Shown: positions 9,652-18,276, numbered from the stretch's first letter. The stretch: 64,000 nucleotides of DNA from Sinorhizobium arboris LMG 14919 (GCF_000427465.1 NZ_ATYB01000009.1:186001-250000); one strand, 5' to 3'. Notes: generated from the letters alone by a model not told the origin. Translations and numbers: made by a program.

Positions 9652-9884
9652 GGCGCGCCTTCCCCCCTGCTGAGTGGCCAACGGGTCAGCAGATTGTGCT
9701 GCGACTTTCCCATTCATGACCTTAACACACTGGAGAGACGTGTCGATTTCGTTTGTCACAATGCGCCAAAGCAGAAAGGGCGGTATTGCTCCCGCAAGAC
9801 AAAATCTTGTGCTGCGCGCCGTCGCAGTCCGGCAACGCCGTTGCGCCAAAGCCGCTAGACTGTGGTCGTAACGGAGGTCACGAC

Positions 9885-11210
9885 ATGCCCGCACCGCTGA
9901 AACTCATCGACACAACGCCGCAGTTGCCCGAAGACGCCGATGCCGTGGTGATCGGCGGCGGCATTGTCGGCGTGTTTACGGCCTACTACCTTGCCCGCCG
10001 GGGATTGAATGTCGCCCTCGTCGAGAAAGGACGGATCGGCGCGGAACAGTCGAGTCGTAACTGGGGTTGGTGCCGCCAGCAGAACCGGGACGCCCGCGAA
10101 TTGCCGATGGCGACGAAGAGCCTCGATCTATGGGAGCGTTTCGCCGCCGAGAGCGGTGAGGACACCGGTTTCCGCCGCTGCGGGTTGTTCTATCTCAGCA
10201 ATAGCGAAGAGGAATTGGCCGGCTGGGCACGCTGGCGCGATTTCGCCCGGACCGTCGGTGTCACCACCCATATGCTCGACGGCGGCCAGGCGACCGAGCG
10301 CGGCCGCGCAACCGGCAAGCCATGGAAGGGCGGCGTCTTTTCGCCGACCGACGGCACCGCCGATCCGGCGAGCGCAGCACCCGCGGTCGCGCGTGCGATC
10401 CTGAAGCTTGGCGGCACCGTGCACCAATCCTGCGCCGCCCGCGGCATAGAGACAGAAGGCGGTCGCCTATCCGGTGTCGTGACCGAGCATGGCACCATCC
10501 GTACGAAAACGGCCGTCCTCGCCGGCGGCGCCTGGGCCTCCTCCTTCTGCCGTCAGCTCGGCATCCGCTTTCCGCAAGCTGCCATCCGTTCGTCGATTCT
10601 TGCCGTCTCGCCGGGTGCCATCGGCCTTCCGGATGCGCTGCATACGGCCGCCGTTTCGGTGACACGCCGCGCCGACGGCGGCTATACGCTCGCCATCAGC
10701 GGCCGCGGCCGTGTCGACCCGACGCCGCAGCAACTCAGGTTCTCGCCGCAATTTCTGCCAATGTTCGTCAAACGCTGGCGCAGCCTGGCGCCAGGCGGGC
10801 TTGAGGGCTTCCACTCCGGCCATGAGACCTTGGCTCGCTGGCGGCTCGACGAGCCCACGCCGATGGAGCGCATGCGCATCCTTGATCCTGCGGTCGACAA
10901 GGGCACCATTCGCCTCACCCATTCGCGCGCGCTCGACCTCCTGCCTCCCCTGAAGAACACCAGCATCGCCGCCGCATGGGCGGGCTATATCGACAGCACG
11001 CCCGACGGCGTGCCGGGTATCGGCGAAATCGCCGCTATGCCGGGTTTTATCCTCGCCGCCGGGTTCAGCGGGCACGGCTTCGGAATCGGTCCTGGCGCCG
11101 GCCACCTGATCGCAGACATCGTGACCGGTAACGAGCCGATCGTTGATCCCCGCCCCTACCATCCGGACCGTTTCCGAAAATCCGCCTGGGGTAAAGTCGC
11201 TGACTTTTAG
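9885..11210 (+). CDS. FAD-dependent amine/amino-acid oxidoreductase (DAO family, PuuB/DadA-like)
   Basis: 441 residues. ATG 9885 has GGAGG seven bases upstream. The N-terminal Rossmann fingerprint AVVIGGGIVGVFTAYYLARRG binds FAD and ends with the E of LVEKG; SSRNWGWCRQQNRD follows, a motif common in rhizobial members of this family. The C-terminal part AAGFSGHGFGIGPGAGHLIAD closes the FAD site. It would oxidise a primary or secondary amine or amino acid to an imine. Position next to Lrp and the Dpp/aminotransferase cassette supports a role in catabolism of an imported amine. Substrate unknown. Confidence 0.9.
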   Translation: MPAPLKLIDTTPQLPEDADAVVIGGGIVGVFTAYYLARRGLNVALVEKGRIGAEQSSRNWGWCRQQNRDARELPMATKSLDLWERFAAESGEDTGFRRCGLFYLSNSEEELAGWARWRDFARTVGVTTHMLDGGQATERGRATGKPWKGGVFSPTDGTADPASAAPAVARAILKLGGTVHQSCAARGIETEGGRLSGVVTEHGTIRTKTAVLAGGAWASSFCRQLGIRFPQAAIRSSILAVSPGAIGLPDALHTAAVSVTRRADGGYTLAISGRGRVDPTPQQLRFSPQFLPMFVKRWRSLAPGGLEGFHSGHETLARWRLDEPTPMERMRILDPAVDKGTIRLTHSRALDLLPPLKNTSIAAAWAGYIDSTPDGVPGIGEIAAMPGFILAAGFSGHGFGIGPGAGHLIADIVTGNEPIVDPRPYHPDRFRKSAWGKVADF

Positions 11211-11315
11211 AACCTACCAACGGGCCAGGGCCGACGCCGCCCTGTGCATCAGCTCGAGGCGACGATGCCATCACGATGCCGGTGACGGTGCGACCGCCCA
11301 ATCTGTGGCGCGGTC

Positions 11316-11555
11316 TCAAGGCGCGCGATCGACAAGGGCCTCTGCTCCCTCCTGTTCCGCGCAATGTGCACAGCAGTAGATCGTGTCACCCTGCTCCACG
11401 CCATGCCCGATGATTCGGACGCTGCAATGCGGGCATGTCGGCGCAAGTTTCTGGATTGCGCATTCGAAACTATCGAAAGTGTAGGTTGTTTCGTTTCCAA
11501 GGCTCACCTGGAAAGCCTTGTCATAGTCATTGCCGCATTGGTCGCATCTGGCCAT
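11316..11555 (-). CDS. Small cysteine-rich metallothionein-like zinc protein
   Basis: 79 residues. Cysteines are arranged as CDQC, FEC, CPHC and CCAHC, with His residues nearby, so the chain probably folds around one or more Zn(II)/metal ions, like the prokaryotic metallothionein-type proteins annotated in rhizobia. The start ATG 11555 has GGAGG upstream and is preceded by an EcfG-type promoter at 11583-11607, so it should be induced in stress and stationary phase. It is not part of the bufferin operon to its right, which is transcribed in the same direction, but the shared metal theme is suggestive. Confidence 0.85.
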   Translation of the reverse strand: MARCDQCGNDYDKAFQVSLGNETTYTFDSFECAIQKLAPTCPHCSVRIIGHGVEQGDTIYCCAHCAEQEGAEALVDRAP

Positions 11556-11582
11556 GGCTGTATCCTCCTGCTCACTCGGACC

Positions 11583-11607
11583 AACCTCGCGAGCAGCGAT
11601 AGGTTCC
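11583..11607 (-). promoter_or_regulatory. EcfG-type (general stress response) promoter
   Basis: On the minus strand GGAAC (11607-11603) and GTT (11585-11583) are separated by 17 bases, matching the alphaproteobacterial EcfG -35/-10 pattern GGAAC-N16/17-cGTT. The -10 lies 27 bases before ATG 11555 of the metallothionein-like gene. Confidence 0.6.
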
Positions 11608-11751
11608 GTCCAGGCTTCGGCTCAAGCCAGGACCGGTCATGTTGCCGCGTCCCTATTGGGACCGATGTCGAGTTTTTTCCAGGCCGGACAGTTCATTCGA
11701 CGTCTGGCACGGTTGAACCGATTCGAACCCGAGACCAGTGAATTGCGGGCT

Positions 11752-11937
11752 TTAGGTTTCTTGATAGTTCCAGGGATTTACGACGGTAAGTCCTGCCGCC
11801 TCGAAGGAACTTATATCACGCGTCGCTACGATAAATCCTTTGGAGGCGGCAATGGCGGCAGTATATCCGTCGGGCGTCGGGAACCCCTTGCCAGCCGTGC
11901 GGGCCTTCACGGCCAAGTCGGTATAATGCCGAAGAAC
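11752..11937 (-). pseudogene. VapC-type PIN-domain toxin, C-terminal remnant
   Basis: The frame from 11937 reads KGFPTPDGYTAAIAASKGF, then VATRDISSFEAAGLTVVNPW and a stop at 11752. This is the C-terminal third of a VapC PIN-domain ribonuclease: the D of TPDGYTAAIA and the D of ATRD are two of the four acidic metal ligands. The N-terminal half with the first Asp, and the VapB antitoxin, are absent; the DUF3307 gene starts right upstream. It cannot be an active toxin. Confidence 0.75.
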
Positions 11938-11943
11938 GAAAAC

Positions 11944-12321
11944 CTATGCCAGCGCGGCAAGAATCAGCGCCGCATAGGTGAGCTGGTGCATCAATTGATC
12001 GGCGCCGTGCATCGCCCAGTAGGTCCTCGTCGTCGCATCGGCGCGGCTGTGCCGCGACAGCAGTGCCTTGCCATAGTCGATGAGATAGTGAGCTATGAAT
12101 TCGGCGAGCACGAGAATGGCGACGCGCGTCATGCCGGCGCCGGCAAGCATCAGCGCCGGCACGGTTCCGAGCGCGTGCCCGCCCGCATGGACATAGCCGC
12201 CGATCATGCGGAAATTTCCTTTGCCGCGCAGGATCCAGGCGGGCTGCAGCACATAATCAGCGACGAAGTGCTTGAGCTGCATGCAGGCTAGCATCGCCAC
12301 CGTCGTAATCGCCATTTCCAT
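11944..12321 (-). CDS. DUF3307 membrane protein
   Basis: 125 residues with three to four hydrophobic segments. The N-terminus (CMQLKHFVADYVLQPAW) and the HAGGHALGTVPAL and EFIAHYLIDYGKALL stretches are characteristic of DUF3307. No biochemical role is known for the family. The ATG at 12321 lies inside the last 65 bases of the upstream cyclase gene, so it is probably read through from the bufferin operon and is its last gene. The His/Asp residues inside membrane segments hint at metal or proton handling, which is only a guess. Confidence 0.82.
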   Translation of the reverse strand: MEMAITTVAMLACMQLKHFVADYVLQPAWILRGKGNFRMIGGYVHAGGHALGTVPALMLAGAGMTRVAILVLAEFIAHYLIDYGKALLSRHSRADATTRTYWAMHGADQLMHQLTYAALILAALA

Positions 12322-14179
12322 CGCTTCCTCCCGCGGATCGAGCGTTTAGCTGGTCCATCGTATGCACGCCGACGGGCCTGGTCTTGCCGCGGACGGTCGC
12401 AAGCCCGAGCGGCCTCGTCATCAGCTCTGCCCCGAGTTCCCGCATCGTTGCGTCGCTGAGCACGATTTCGACGCCGCGCTCCTTGGCCACGTTCACCAGC
12501 CGGCTCGCGAGATTGACCGTGTCGCCGATCGCGGTGTAGCTCAGCCGCTCGGCGGAGCCGATATTGCCGATCAGCGCCATGCCGCTGTTGATGCCGATGC
12601 GCACGCGGATCGCATTCTCGCCGGCCGCGATTGGTGGCTCGTCATGCATTGCCGTCCGAATTGCGACAGCCGCGCGGCAGGCGCGAGCAGCATGATCCGC
12701 CTGTTTGCCCGGCGCGTTCCAGATCGCCATGACGGCGTCCCCGATGTACTTGTCGACGGTGCCTCCCTCGGCATGGATAGCTGCGACCGCGATCGTCAGG
12801 AAACGCGTCAGATGCGGCTCGACGCCGGGTCCGAGCCTCTCCGTCAGCTCGGTGAAGCCGGGCAGGTCGGCGAACATGACCGTCACTTGACAGAGCTCGC
12901 CGCCGGGCTTCGGCTCGATGCCGCCCTCGACGAGCGGTCGCACGACGTCGAGCGGCATATAGCGGGCGAAGGCCGAAAGCCCGACCGCCATCCGCTTCAA
13001 CGCCTGGGACAAATCGTTGAGCTCGGCGAGAAAGGTCGGGTGATGGCGGACGCTCTCGAGCGAGAAGCGCTCGACCGCGCGCAGTTGCTCCGCCAGCCGG
13101 GCGAGCGGCCGGGCGAAGAGGAAATTCGCAAAGCCTACGGCAGTTGCTGCGGCAAGCGCGGCCATGACGAGCACGACTATGGCTATGCGGCGGATATTCT
13201 TGTCGATAGCGCCTGCGAAGGTCGAGCGCGGGGTGGCGGTCACCAGGCGCCAGTTCTCGAAAGGCAGGCGCGACGACGACACGAAGACCGGCCCCAGCAA
13301 AGCGTTTGGCACTACGGCGCGGAAGGCGTCGACCTTATTGGCCGCGACGGCGTCGGCGGCGGCCGTCGCCACCGCATCGGAGGCCGGAAAGTCGGAAAAA
13401 TGCGCCGCCATCACGCCGTCGGAAGGTTGCGATGTCGCAAGTACCTGCCCGCGCTCGTCAAGAACGAAGGCTTTGCCGAGCGGCGGTAGCTCGAGCGCCT
13501 GCAGGGTCTCGGAAAGGCGCCGGAGACTCACGGCCACCATCACCACGCCGGTAAACTTCCCGAAGGTCACGACACGCTTCGACAGCACCATCGCGGGCTC
13601 GAAACCATTCGGCAGCACATTGGTGACCGTCCAGACGGGCTCTCCGGTTTCCTTGCCCAGCCGGTACCAGGGGGCGCCGAGTGCCACATAGGCGCTCTCC
13701 GCCTTGATGCGCTCCTCGAAAAAGATGTCGCCCGGGATCGGCCGGTAGAGATCGCGCCGCAGCGGACGGAGTTCGCCGGCTTTCGCAGCCCCGATTTCGA
13801 CCATCTCGATTCGCCCGTCGGCGGTCGCATGCGACCCGAAGAAACGCCCGTCCGGAAAGCCGAAGCCGATCCAGGCGATCGCCGGCTGCTCGCGCAGCAG
13901 CGACAGGAACAGGAATTCGCGCTTGACCTCGTCATCGGCGCCGATTGCCCCCTGGAAGAAGATCGAGCGGACAACTTCGGCGGTGCTCGTCACGAGCGCC
14001 AGCGTCCGGGAAAGGTCGTTCCGGACGGATCCCGCCGTCTGGCCATCGAGACTCGCGACGATCACCTCGATGTTCTCGCCGGCTGCACGCTGCCAGATCA
14101 AATGGATCAACGCGGCGGTGGAGAGTACCGCCAGCATGAGGATAACGATGATGACCTGGGCGAGCTTCGGGCGATACAT
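12257..14179 (-). CDS. Membrane-bound class III adenylate/guanylate cyclase with extracytoplasmic sensor and HAMP
   Basis: 640 residues from ATG 14179 (MYRPKLAQVIIVILMLAVLS). Order: one N-terminal membrane segment; a periplasmic Cache-like sensor of about 300 residues; a second membrane segment (IAIVVLVMAALAAATAVGFAN); a HAMP-like linker (RPLARLAEQLRAVERF); and a C-terminal class III catalytic domain. The catalytic part shows VMFADLPGFTELTE (first metal Asp) and DKYIGDAVMAIWNAP (second metal Asp), both intact. It would make cAMP or cGMP in response to an external signal. Its start is two bases after the NADH dehydrogenase stop, placing it in the bufferin operon. Long frame upstream of 14179 overlaps the NDH gene and is not used. 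Confidence 0.9.
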   Translation of the reverse strand: MYRPKLAQVIIVILMLAVLSTAALIHLIWQRAAGENIEVIVASLDGQTAGSVRNDLSRTLALVTSTAEVVRSIFFQGAIGADDEVKREFLFLSLLREQPAIAWIGFGFPDGRFFGSHATADGRIEMVEIGAAKAGELRPLRRDLYRPIPGDIFFEERIKAESAYVALGAPWYRLGKETGEPVWTVTNVLPNGFEPAMVLSKRVVTFGKFTGVVMVAVSLRRLSETLQALELPPLGKAFVLDERGQVLATSQPSDGVMAAHFSDFPASDAVATAAADAVAANKVDAFRAVVPNALLGPVFVSSSRLPFENWRLVTATPRSTFAGAIDKNIRRIAIVVLVMAALAAATAVGFANFLFARPLARLAEQLRAVERFSLESVRHHPTFLAELNDLSQALKRMAVGLSAFARYMPLDVVRPLVEGGIEPKPGGELCQVTVMFADLPGFTELTERLGPGVEPHLTRFLTIAVAAIHAEGGTVDKYIGDAVMAIWNAPGKQADHAARACRAAVAIRTAMHDEPPIAAGENAIRVRIGINSGMALIGNIGSAERLSYTAIGDTVNLASRLVNVAKERGVEIVLSDATMRELGAELMTRPLGLATVRGKTRPVGVHTMDQLNARSAGGSDGNGDYDGGDASLHAAQALRR

Positions 14180-14181
14180 CG

Positions 14182-15498
14182 CTAGGCCTCGTGTTGGCCG
14201 GTAATCAGCCGCGCGGCGCGATCGTTGCGGACATAGGCGAGCGCCCAATCGAGAAAGACGACGAGGCGATTGCGGAAGCCGACGAGGAACCAGAGATGGG
14301 CGAAGTTCCAGACGAGCCATGCGGGATAGCCGGAGAGCCTGGCCCTGCCGAAATCCGCAACTGCTGCTTTGCGGCCGATGGTCGCGAGATTGCCGTAGTC
14401 ACGGTAACGGAAGGGCGCCGATTGCCGTCCCGCCATGTCGCCGAGAATCGCGCGGGCCGCGTAACGCCCCATCTGCTTGGCCGCCGGCGCTACGCCCGGT
14501 ACAGGACGCCCGGCCGCATCGGCCACCGAGGCCGTGTCACCGATGACGAATATTTCGTCGTGCCCCGGCGGATTGAGGCGCTCGTCGACCAGGACCCGAC
14601 CGGCGCGGTCGGCCGCCGCAGCGATCCACTTGGCGGCGCGCGAAGCCACGACGCCTGCAGCCCAGAGAATGCAGGCGGAGCCGATTTCAGTTCCGTCGGC
14701 CAGCCGCACGCCGCTGTCGTCGCAACCGGCGACGGCATTGCCGAGCAGCAACTCGACGCCAAGGCTTTCGAGTTGTCTCTGAGCCTTTCTCGAAAGGCAG
14801 GGCGGCATCGCCGGCAATATCCGCTCACCCGCTTCGACGAGAACGACCCGGGCCGAGGATGAATCGATGCGCCGGAAATCACGGACGATCGTCCTACGCG
14901 AGAGCTCGGCGATGGCGCCGGCGAGTTCGACACCGGTCGGCCCGCCGCCGACGACAACGAAAGTCAACAGCGTCTGACGCAGATCCGGATCATCGGTCAC
15001 CTCCGCCCGTTCGAAGGCGGAGAGGATACGCGCGCGGATCGCCGTCGCATCCGTGATTGTCTTCAGGCCCGGGGCGTAGTCCGCCCAAGCATCGTTGCCG
15101 AAATAAGTGTGGCGGGCACCGGTCGCGACGATCAGGTAGTCATAGGGGATGCACCGACTGCCGGTCATGACGCATCGCGCGGCGGTATCGACCGCCTCGA
15201 CCTTGTCCATCAGGACCGTGGCATTCGACTGCCGCGAAAGAATGCGGCGGATGGGCATCGCAATCTGCGCCGGCGAGAGCCCCGCGGTCGCGACCTGGTA
15301 AAGCAGAGGCTGGAACAGGTGATAGTTTCGCCGGTCGATGACGGTGACCTCGACCGGCGCGCGACGAAGCGCGATCGCCGCGTTCAATCCGCCGAAGCCC
15401 GCGCCGAGAATGACCACGCGCGGCCGGTGCTTTGTCTGGTGCGAGGCGGCCGCGATCTTGCCCGTCACGGAGTCGCTCTGAAAAGGCGTCACCGACAT
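14182..15498 (-). CDS. Type II NADH dehydrogenase-like FAD oxidoreductase (NDH-2)
   Basis: 438 residues. The FAD-binding Rossmann motif is VVILGAGFGGLNAAIAL at residue 29 onward; the NAD(P)H motif is VVVGGGPTGVELAGAIAELS near residue 165. IFVIGDTASV and PVPGVAPAAKQMGRYAA are typical of NDH-2. The C-terminal amphipathic/membrane-anchoring segment (AWLVWNFAHLWFLVGFRNRL) fits a non-proton-pumping, membrane-attached NADH:quinone oxidoreductase. Its start is three bases from the DoxX stop and the cyclase begins two bases after its stop. An NDH-2 next to DoxX fits DoxX-linked redox or thiol chemistry. Confidence 0.9.
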   Translation of the reverse strand: MSVTPFQSDSVTGKIAAASHQTKHRPRVVILGAGFGGLNAAIALRRAPVEVTVIDRRNYHLFQPLLYQVATAGLSPAQIAMPIRRILSRQSNATVLMDKVEAVDTAARCVMTGSRCIPYDYLIVATGARHTYFGNDAWADYAPGLKTITDATAIRARILSAFERAEVTDDPDLRQTLLTFVVVGGGPTGVELAGAIAELSRRTIVRDFRRIDSSSARVVLVEAGERILPAMPPCLSRKAQRQLESLGVELLLGNAVAGCDDSGVRLADGTEIGSACILWAAGVVASRAAKWIAAAADRAGRVLVDERLNPPGHDEIFVIGDTASVADAAGRPVPGVAPAAKQMGRYAARAILGDMAGRQSAPFRYRDYGNLATIGRKAAVADFGRARLSGYPAWLVWNFAHLWFLVGFRNRLVVFLDWALAYVRNDRAARLITGQHEA

Positions 15499-15501
15499 CG
15501 C

Positions 15502-15975
15502 TCAGCCTCCGGCACGGATGCGTCGGGCGACCAGATGATCGACGGAAATGGCTCCCGCGCCCCGCGACAGGATGAGCAAGAGCAGGCTCGTCCACATCAG
15601 ATGCTCGACCCAATGATCCGGGTAGACGAATATCTGAATGGTAGCGACAACGCCTAGCAGCATCAGCGACGCGAGCCGCGCGAGCAGTCCCAAGGCGAGC
15701 ATCGCCGCGCCACTGAGTTCCGCCGTCGTCGCCAAAAGGGCGGCCAGCCCGGGATCGAGCAGCGGCACGCGATATTCGAAGGCGAACAGCTGAAGGGTTA
15801 CCGGCCAGGATGCGAGCTTCGTCTGGGCGGATTGCCAGAAAACCTCCGCGATCGCCACGCGGGCCGCCAGTTGCACGATCGATAGCGGCAGTGCGGTCGC
15901 CCACTCCACGGCCGTGTCGTGAAGTCTGTATATCGTTCTGGAAACACTGATCGGTGTTGCGCGCATTGTGGTCAT
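15502..15975 (-). CDS. DoxX-family membrane protein (bufferin cluster)
   Basis: 157 residues and four predicted membrane helices. RVAIAEVFWQSAQTKLASWP is the DoxX signature start, and LALGLLARLASLMLLGVVATIQ follows. DoxX proteins are integral membrane partners of redox enzymes and are frequent companions of DUF692/DUF2063/DUF2282 genes. It overlaps the DUF2063 gene by four bases, so it belongs to the bufferin unit. Confidence 0.9.
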   Translation of the reverse strand: MTTMRATPISVSRTIYRLHDTAVEWATALPLSIVQLAARVAIAEVFWQSAQTKLASWPVTLQLFAFEYRVPLLDPGLAALLATTAELSGAAMLALGLLARLASLMLLGVVATIQIFVYPDHWVEHLMWTSLLLLILSRGAGAISVDHLVARRIRAGG

Positions 15976-16772
15976 GACACTCTCTCCTGCTGGTTGGAAG
16001 CCCCCTTCATGCGATGGATGCCGATGACGAGCTCGCTGACGAAAAGACCCGTCAGCGCGCGGGCGATATCGAACTCAGGCGAATGGCGGCAGGCGCGAGC
16101 GACCGCAGCCTCGAGTCTGCTGCCCCGCATCAACACGTGCCAGAACGCAAACTCCGCGGCGTTGAGGCGCAGGAAGCGAACGGTGTCGGCATGTCTCCAC
16201 AGTGCAATGCGCTCCGGCTCGCGTTCGAGGTGCGCGAGCCTGTCGGGATCGCCTCCCTGCTGGTGCGCCGCCCAGATGCTGAGGGCGGGCCAGCGGCAGA
16301 AAACAAGTCGCAGTGAAGGCTGCAGGAAGAGTGCGAAGGACCCGCTCGAAAGCCCCTCGTAGAGCTCGATGAGTGTGCTTGGCCGCTCCAATGGCGCGTC
16401 GAGCGCTTCGGCGATCTTCCACTCCAGGCGCGCCACCTCGGAAACAAAGGGCATATCGGCGGTTCCCTCGAAGCGCGCGAGGAATGGCGCAAATCCTGCG
16501 CCGTAGCGCGAAAGGCGCGGCTCCTGTGGCGGGCTGTTCCGGATGAAACAGCCGGCCACATAACTGAAGTAGCGCTCGTCGAGCAGCCGCACCGTCACGG
16601 GGAACACGGCCTTCAATGTTGTCGTGAGCGAGACCAGCGTGTTGTTGCGGTAGATATTGAGCCGCCTTGCGGGATCGAAACGGCCCCGCTCGAGGAGTGG
16701 CAGGATATCGGCGGGGCCGGTCGTCAGAACCGCGCGCGCGACGACGCTCTGCAGGGTCTCAATGGAGGACAT
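15972..16772 (-). CDS. bufC: DUF2063 protein, partner of the MNIO enzyme (BufC-like)
   Basis: 266 residues from ATG 16772, which has AGGAGG seven bases upstream; this decides the start over longer in-frame options. The N-terminal DUF2063 (putative DNA-binding) domain shows FDPARRLNIYRNNTLVSLTT and AVFPVTVRLLDERYFSYVAGCFI, the family core. In bufferin/MNIO clusters the DUF2063 protein acts as partner of the DUF692 enzyme and recognises the precursor peptide; despite the family name, DNA binding is not the expected role. It overlaps bufB by 14 bases and DoxX by 4. Confidence 0.9.
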   Translation of the reverse strand: MSSIETLQSVVARAVLTTGPADILPLLERGRFDPARRLNIYRNNTLVSLTTTLKAVFPVTVRLLDERYFSYVAGCFIRNSPPQEPRLSRYGAGFAPFLARFEGTADMPFVSEVARLEWKIAEALDAPLERPSTLIELYEGLSSGSFALFLQPSLRLVFCRWPALSIWAAHQQGGDPDRLAHLEREPERIALWRHADTVRFLRLNAAEFAFWHVLMRGSRLEAAVARACRHSPEFDIARALTGLFVSELVIGIHRMKGASNQQERVS

Positions 16773-17790
16773 GGCCGTGCCTCCTGCAACCATCCGATGC
16801 GCACTTGCCGCAAGCGGCTTTGACTGCCGCGATTGCGGCAAGCGCCGGGAAACGGATGCCACTCGCGTCATCGCGGCCGGGCAGCTTCATGGTCTCGAAA
16901 CGGCTGTCCGGCATGGTGACCGGCGGCTCCTCCGGGCGCTCGCCGAAGGCGATACTGCGGGCCAGCATGTCCGCCCACATGGCTTCGCCCAACAGGACCT
17001 CGAGCGGCGGCACATCCGTGTCCCATTCGATCAGTGTCGGTCGCGGGCCGATCCTGCGGAGAGCGTGGGCATAGAGCGACCAGACGGCCGGCGGCACGCG
17101 CGACCCATGGTCGTCGATGAGAATGACGTCGCCATCCACTTCGTTGACTGCATGGCCGGCCAGGTGGATTTCGCCGATCGCATCGGCAGGCAGGGCGTCG
17201 ATGAAGGCGAATGCATCGTAATCGAGGTTGCTTGCAGAGACATGGACGTTGTTGACGTCCAGCAGCAAGCCGCAACCGGTGCGGTTGACGAGCTCGCTTA
17301 GGAACTCGGCCTCGGTCATGCTCGATTCCGCGAAGGCCAGATAGGCGGAGAGATTTTCGATGAACACCTGACGCTTGAGCGTGTCCTGCAGCCGGCCGAT
17401 GTTCCCGCAAACGATGGCGAGCGCCTCATCGTCATAACGGAGCGGCAGGAGGTCGTTGAGGTAGGCGCCGTCGGCGACGCTCCAGGCAAGGTGCTCCGAG
17501 ACGATCGCCGGTTGGAAGCGCTCGCAGACGAGACGCAGCCGCTCCAGATGCGCTCGGTCGACACCCGATGCGCTGCCGAGCGACAGTCCGACGCCGTGCA
17601 CCGAAAGCGGATAAACCTCGCGCAGCTTCTCGAGCGCATCCACGGCCGCTGATTGGCCCATGTAGTTTTCGGCATGGACTTCCAGCCAACCCGCAGCGGG
17701 CCTGCGGGAAAGCATGTCGGCAATGTGTATCGAACGGAGGCCGATGCCCGCAGCGCACGGCACCGGGTGGGTTGGAAACGTCTTGGGCAT
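16759..17790 (-). CDS. bufB: DUF692 multinuclear non-haem iron oxidase (MNIO), RiPP-modifying (BufB-like)
   Basis: 343 residues, slightly longer than the usual 280 because of the C-terminus. A TIM-barrel of the MNIO family with the expected metal-ligand segments all visible: EVHAENYMG, LSVHGVGLSLGS, SEHLAWS, FIENLSAYLAF, LLLDVNNVHVSA, IGEIHLAGHAV and LIDDHGSRVPP. These supply the His, Asp, Glu and Asn ligands of a two- or three-iron centre. MNIOs install modifications on cysteine of a ribosomal peptide; in bufferins cysteines become 5-thiooxazoles that chelate copper. The C-terminal tail carries extra Cys and His residues (KAACGKCASDGCRRHGH), which is unusual and may bind metal. Confidence 0.92.
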   Translation of the reverse strand: MPKTFPTHPVPCAAGIGLRSIHIADMLSRRPAAGWLEVHAENYMGQSAAVDALEKLREVYPLSVHGVGLSLGSASGVDRAHLERLRLVCERFQPAIVSEHLAWSVADGAYLNDLLPLRYDDEALAIVCGNIGRLQDTLKRQVFIENLSAYLAFAESSMTEAEFLSELVNRTGCGLLLDVNNVHVSASNLDYDAFAFIDALPADAIGEIHLAGHAVNEVDGDVILIDDHGSRVPPAVWSLYAHALRRIGPRPTLIEWDTDVPPLEVLLGEAMWADMLARSIAFGERPEEPPVTMPDSRFETMKLPGRDDASGIRFPALAAIAAVKAACGKCASDGCRRHGHVLH

Positions 17791-17825
17791 CGGTCTACTC
17801 CCTTTTTGCTTGTTGTCGGAGGCCG

Positions 17826-18095
17826 TCAGGCCTTAGGGGCGTCGCTGCCGCCGGCGATCTTTCCGCAGGTGCCGGCAGGCACGTAGATCCAAGCGTCGGC
17901 CTGGTCGTCCATCGTCGAGGTGCCCGCGCAGGAATGGGTGGCTGTCTGGCAGTCGTTCTGCCCGGCCTTGACGATGCCGTAGCACTTCTCGAACGAGAAC
18001 TCGGGCTGGGCGGCCGGTCCTGCCGATGCGGTCGACGCCGAGACGGAGGCGATTGCGGCAAGCGCGGAACTGATGAGCGTACGAGTGTTGATCAT
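17826..18095 (-). CDS. bufA: DUF2282 exported precursor peptide of a bufferin-type RiPP (BufA-like)
   Basis: 89 residues from ATG 18095, with AGGAGA upstream. A signal peptide (residues 1 to about 26, ending ASTASAG) precedes a mature part with exactly four cysteines: C38 (EKCYGI), C49 (QNDCQT), C56 (HSCAG) and C77 (GTCGKI). This spacing and the [13 protein letters not shown] core are diagnostic of DUF2282, the precursor family of copper-binding bufferins. The MNIO at 16759 with the DUF2063 partner would modify some cysteines before export. It is the first gene of the minus-strand operon. The longer open frame to 18287 lacks sense upstream of the ribosome site. Confidence 0.93.
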   Translation of the reverse strand: MINTRTLISSALAAIASVSASTASAGPAAQPEFSFEKCYGIVKAGQNDCQTATHSCAGTSTMDDQADAWIYVPAGTCGKIAGGSDAPKA

Positions 18096-18241
18096 TGAAC
18101 ATCTCCTGGATCTGACGTTGTTCGGACCGGGTATCGGCCTGACAATGACAAGCTTCGCAGACCGCTCGCGCTCTTTGAAATGCTGTTCAGGCATGGTTTC
18201 GATAGGCCGAACTATCCGCCGGCGACGGGCGCACCTGAGAC

Positions 18242-18276
18242 AAAAAAAGTCCCCCGATCGGACCGTATCGGGGGAC
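18242..18276 (-). terminator. Rho-independent terminator after the patatin gene
   Basis: Arms GTCCCCCGAT (18249-18258) and ATCGGGGGAC (18267-18276) form a perfect 10-bp stem with an 8-base loop, followed on the minus strand by seven T (18248-18242). It lies after the patatin stop at 18362 and before bufA, so it insulates the bufferin operon, whose promoter must be between about 18096 and 18241. Confidence 0.92.

Noticed and set aside
12257..14320. Cyclase start at 14320
   Set aside because: The extra 47 residues are Arg-rich and overlap the NADH dehydrogenase end; ATG 14179 gives a proper membrane-anchored N-terminus.
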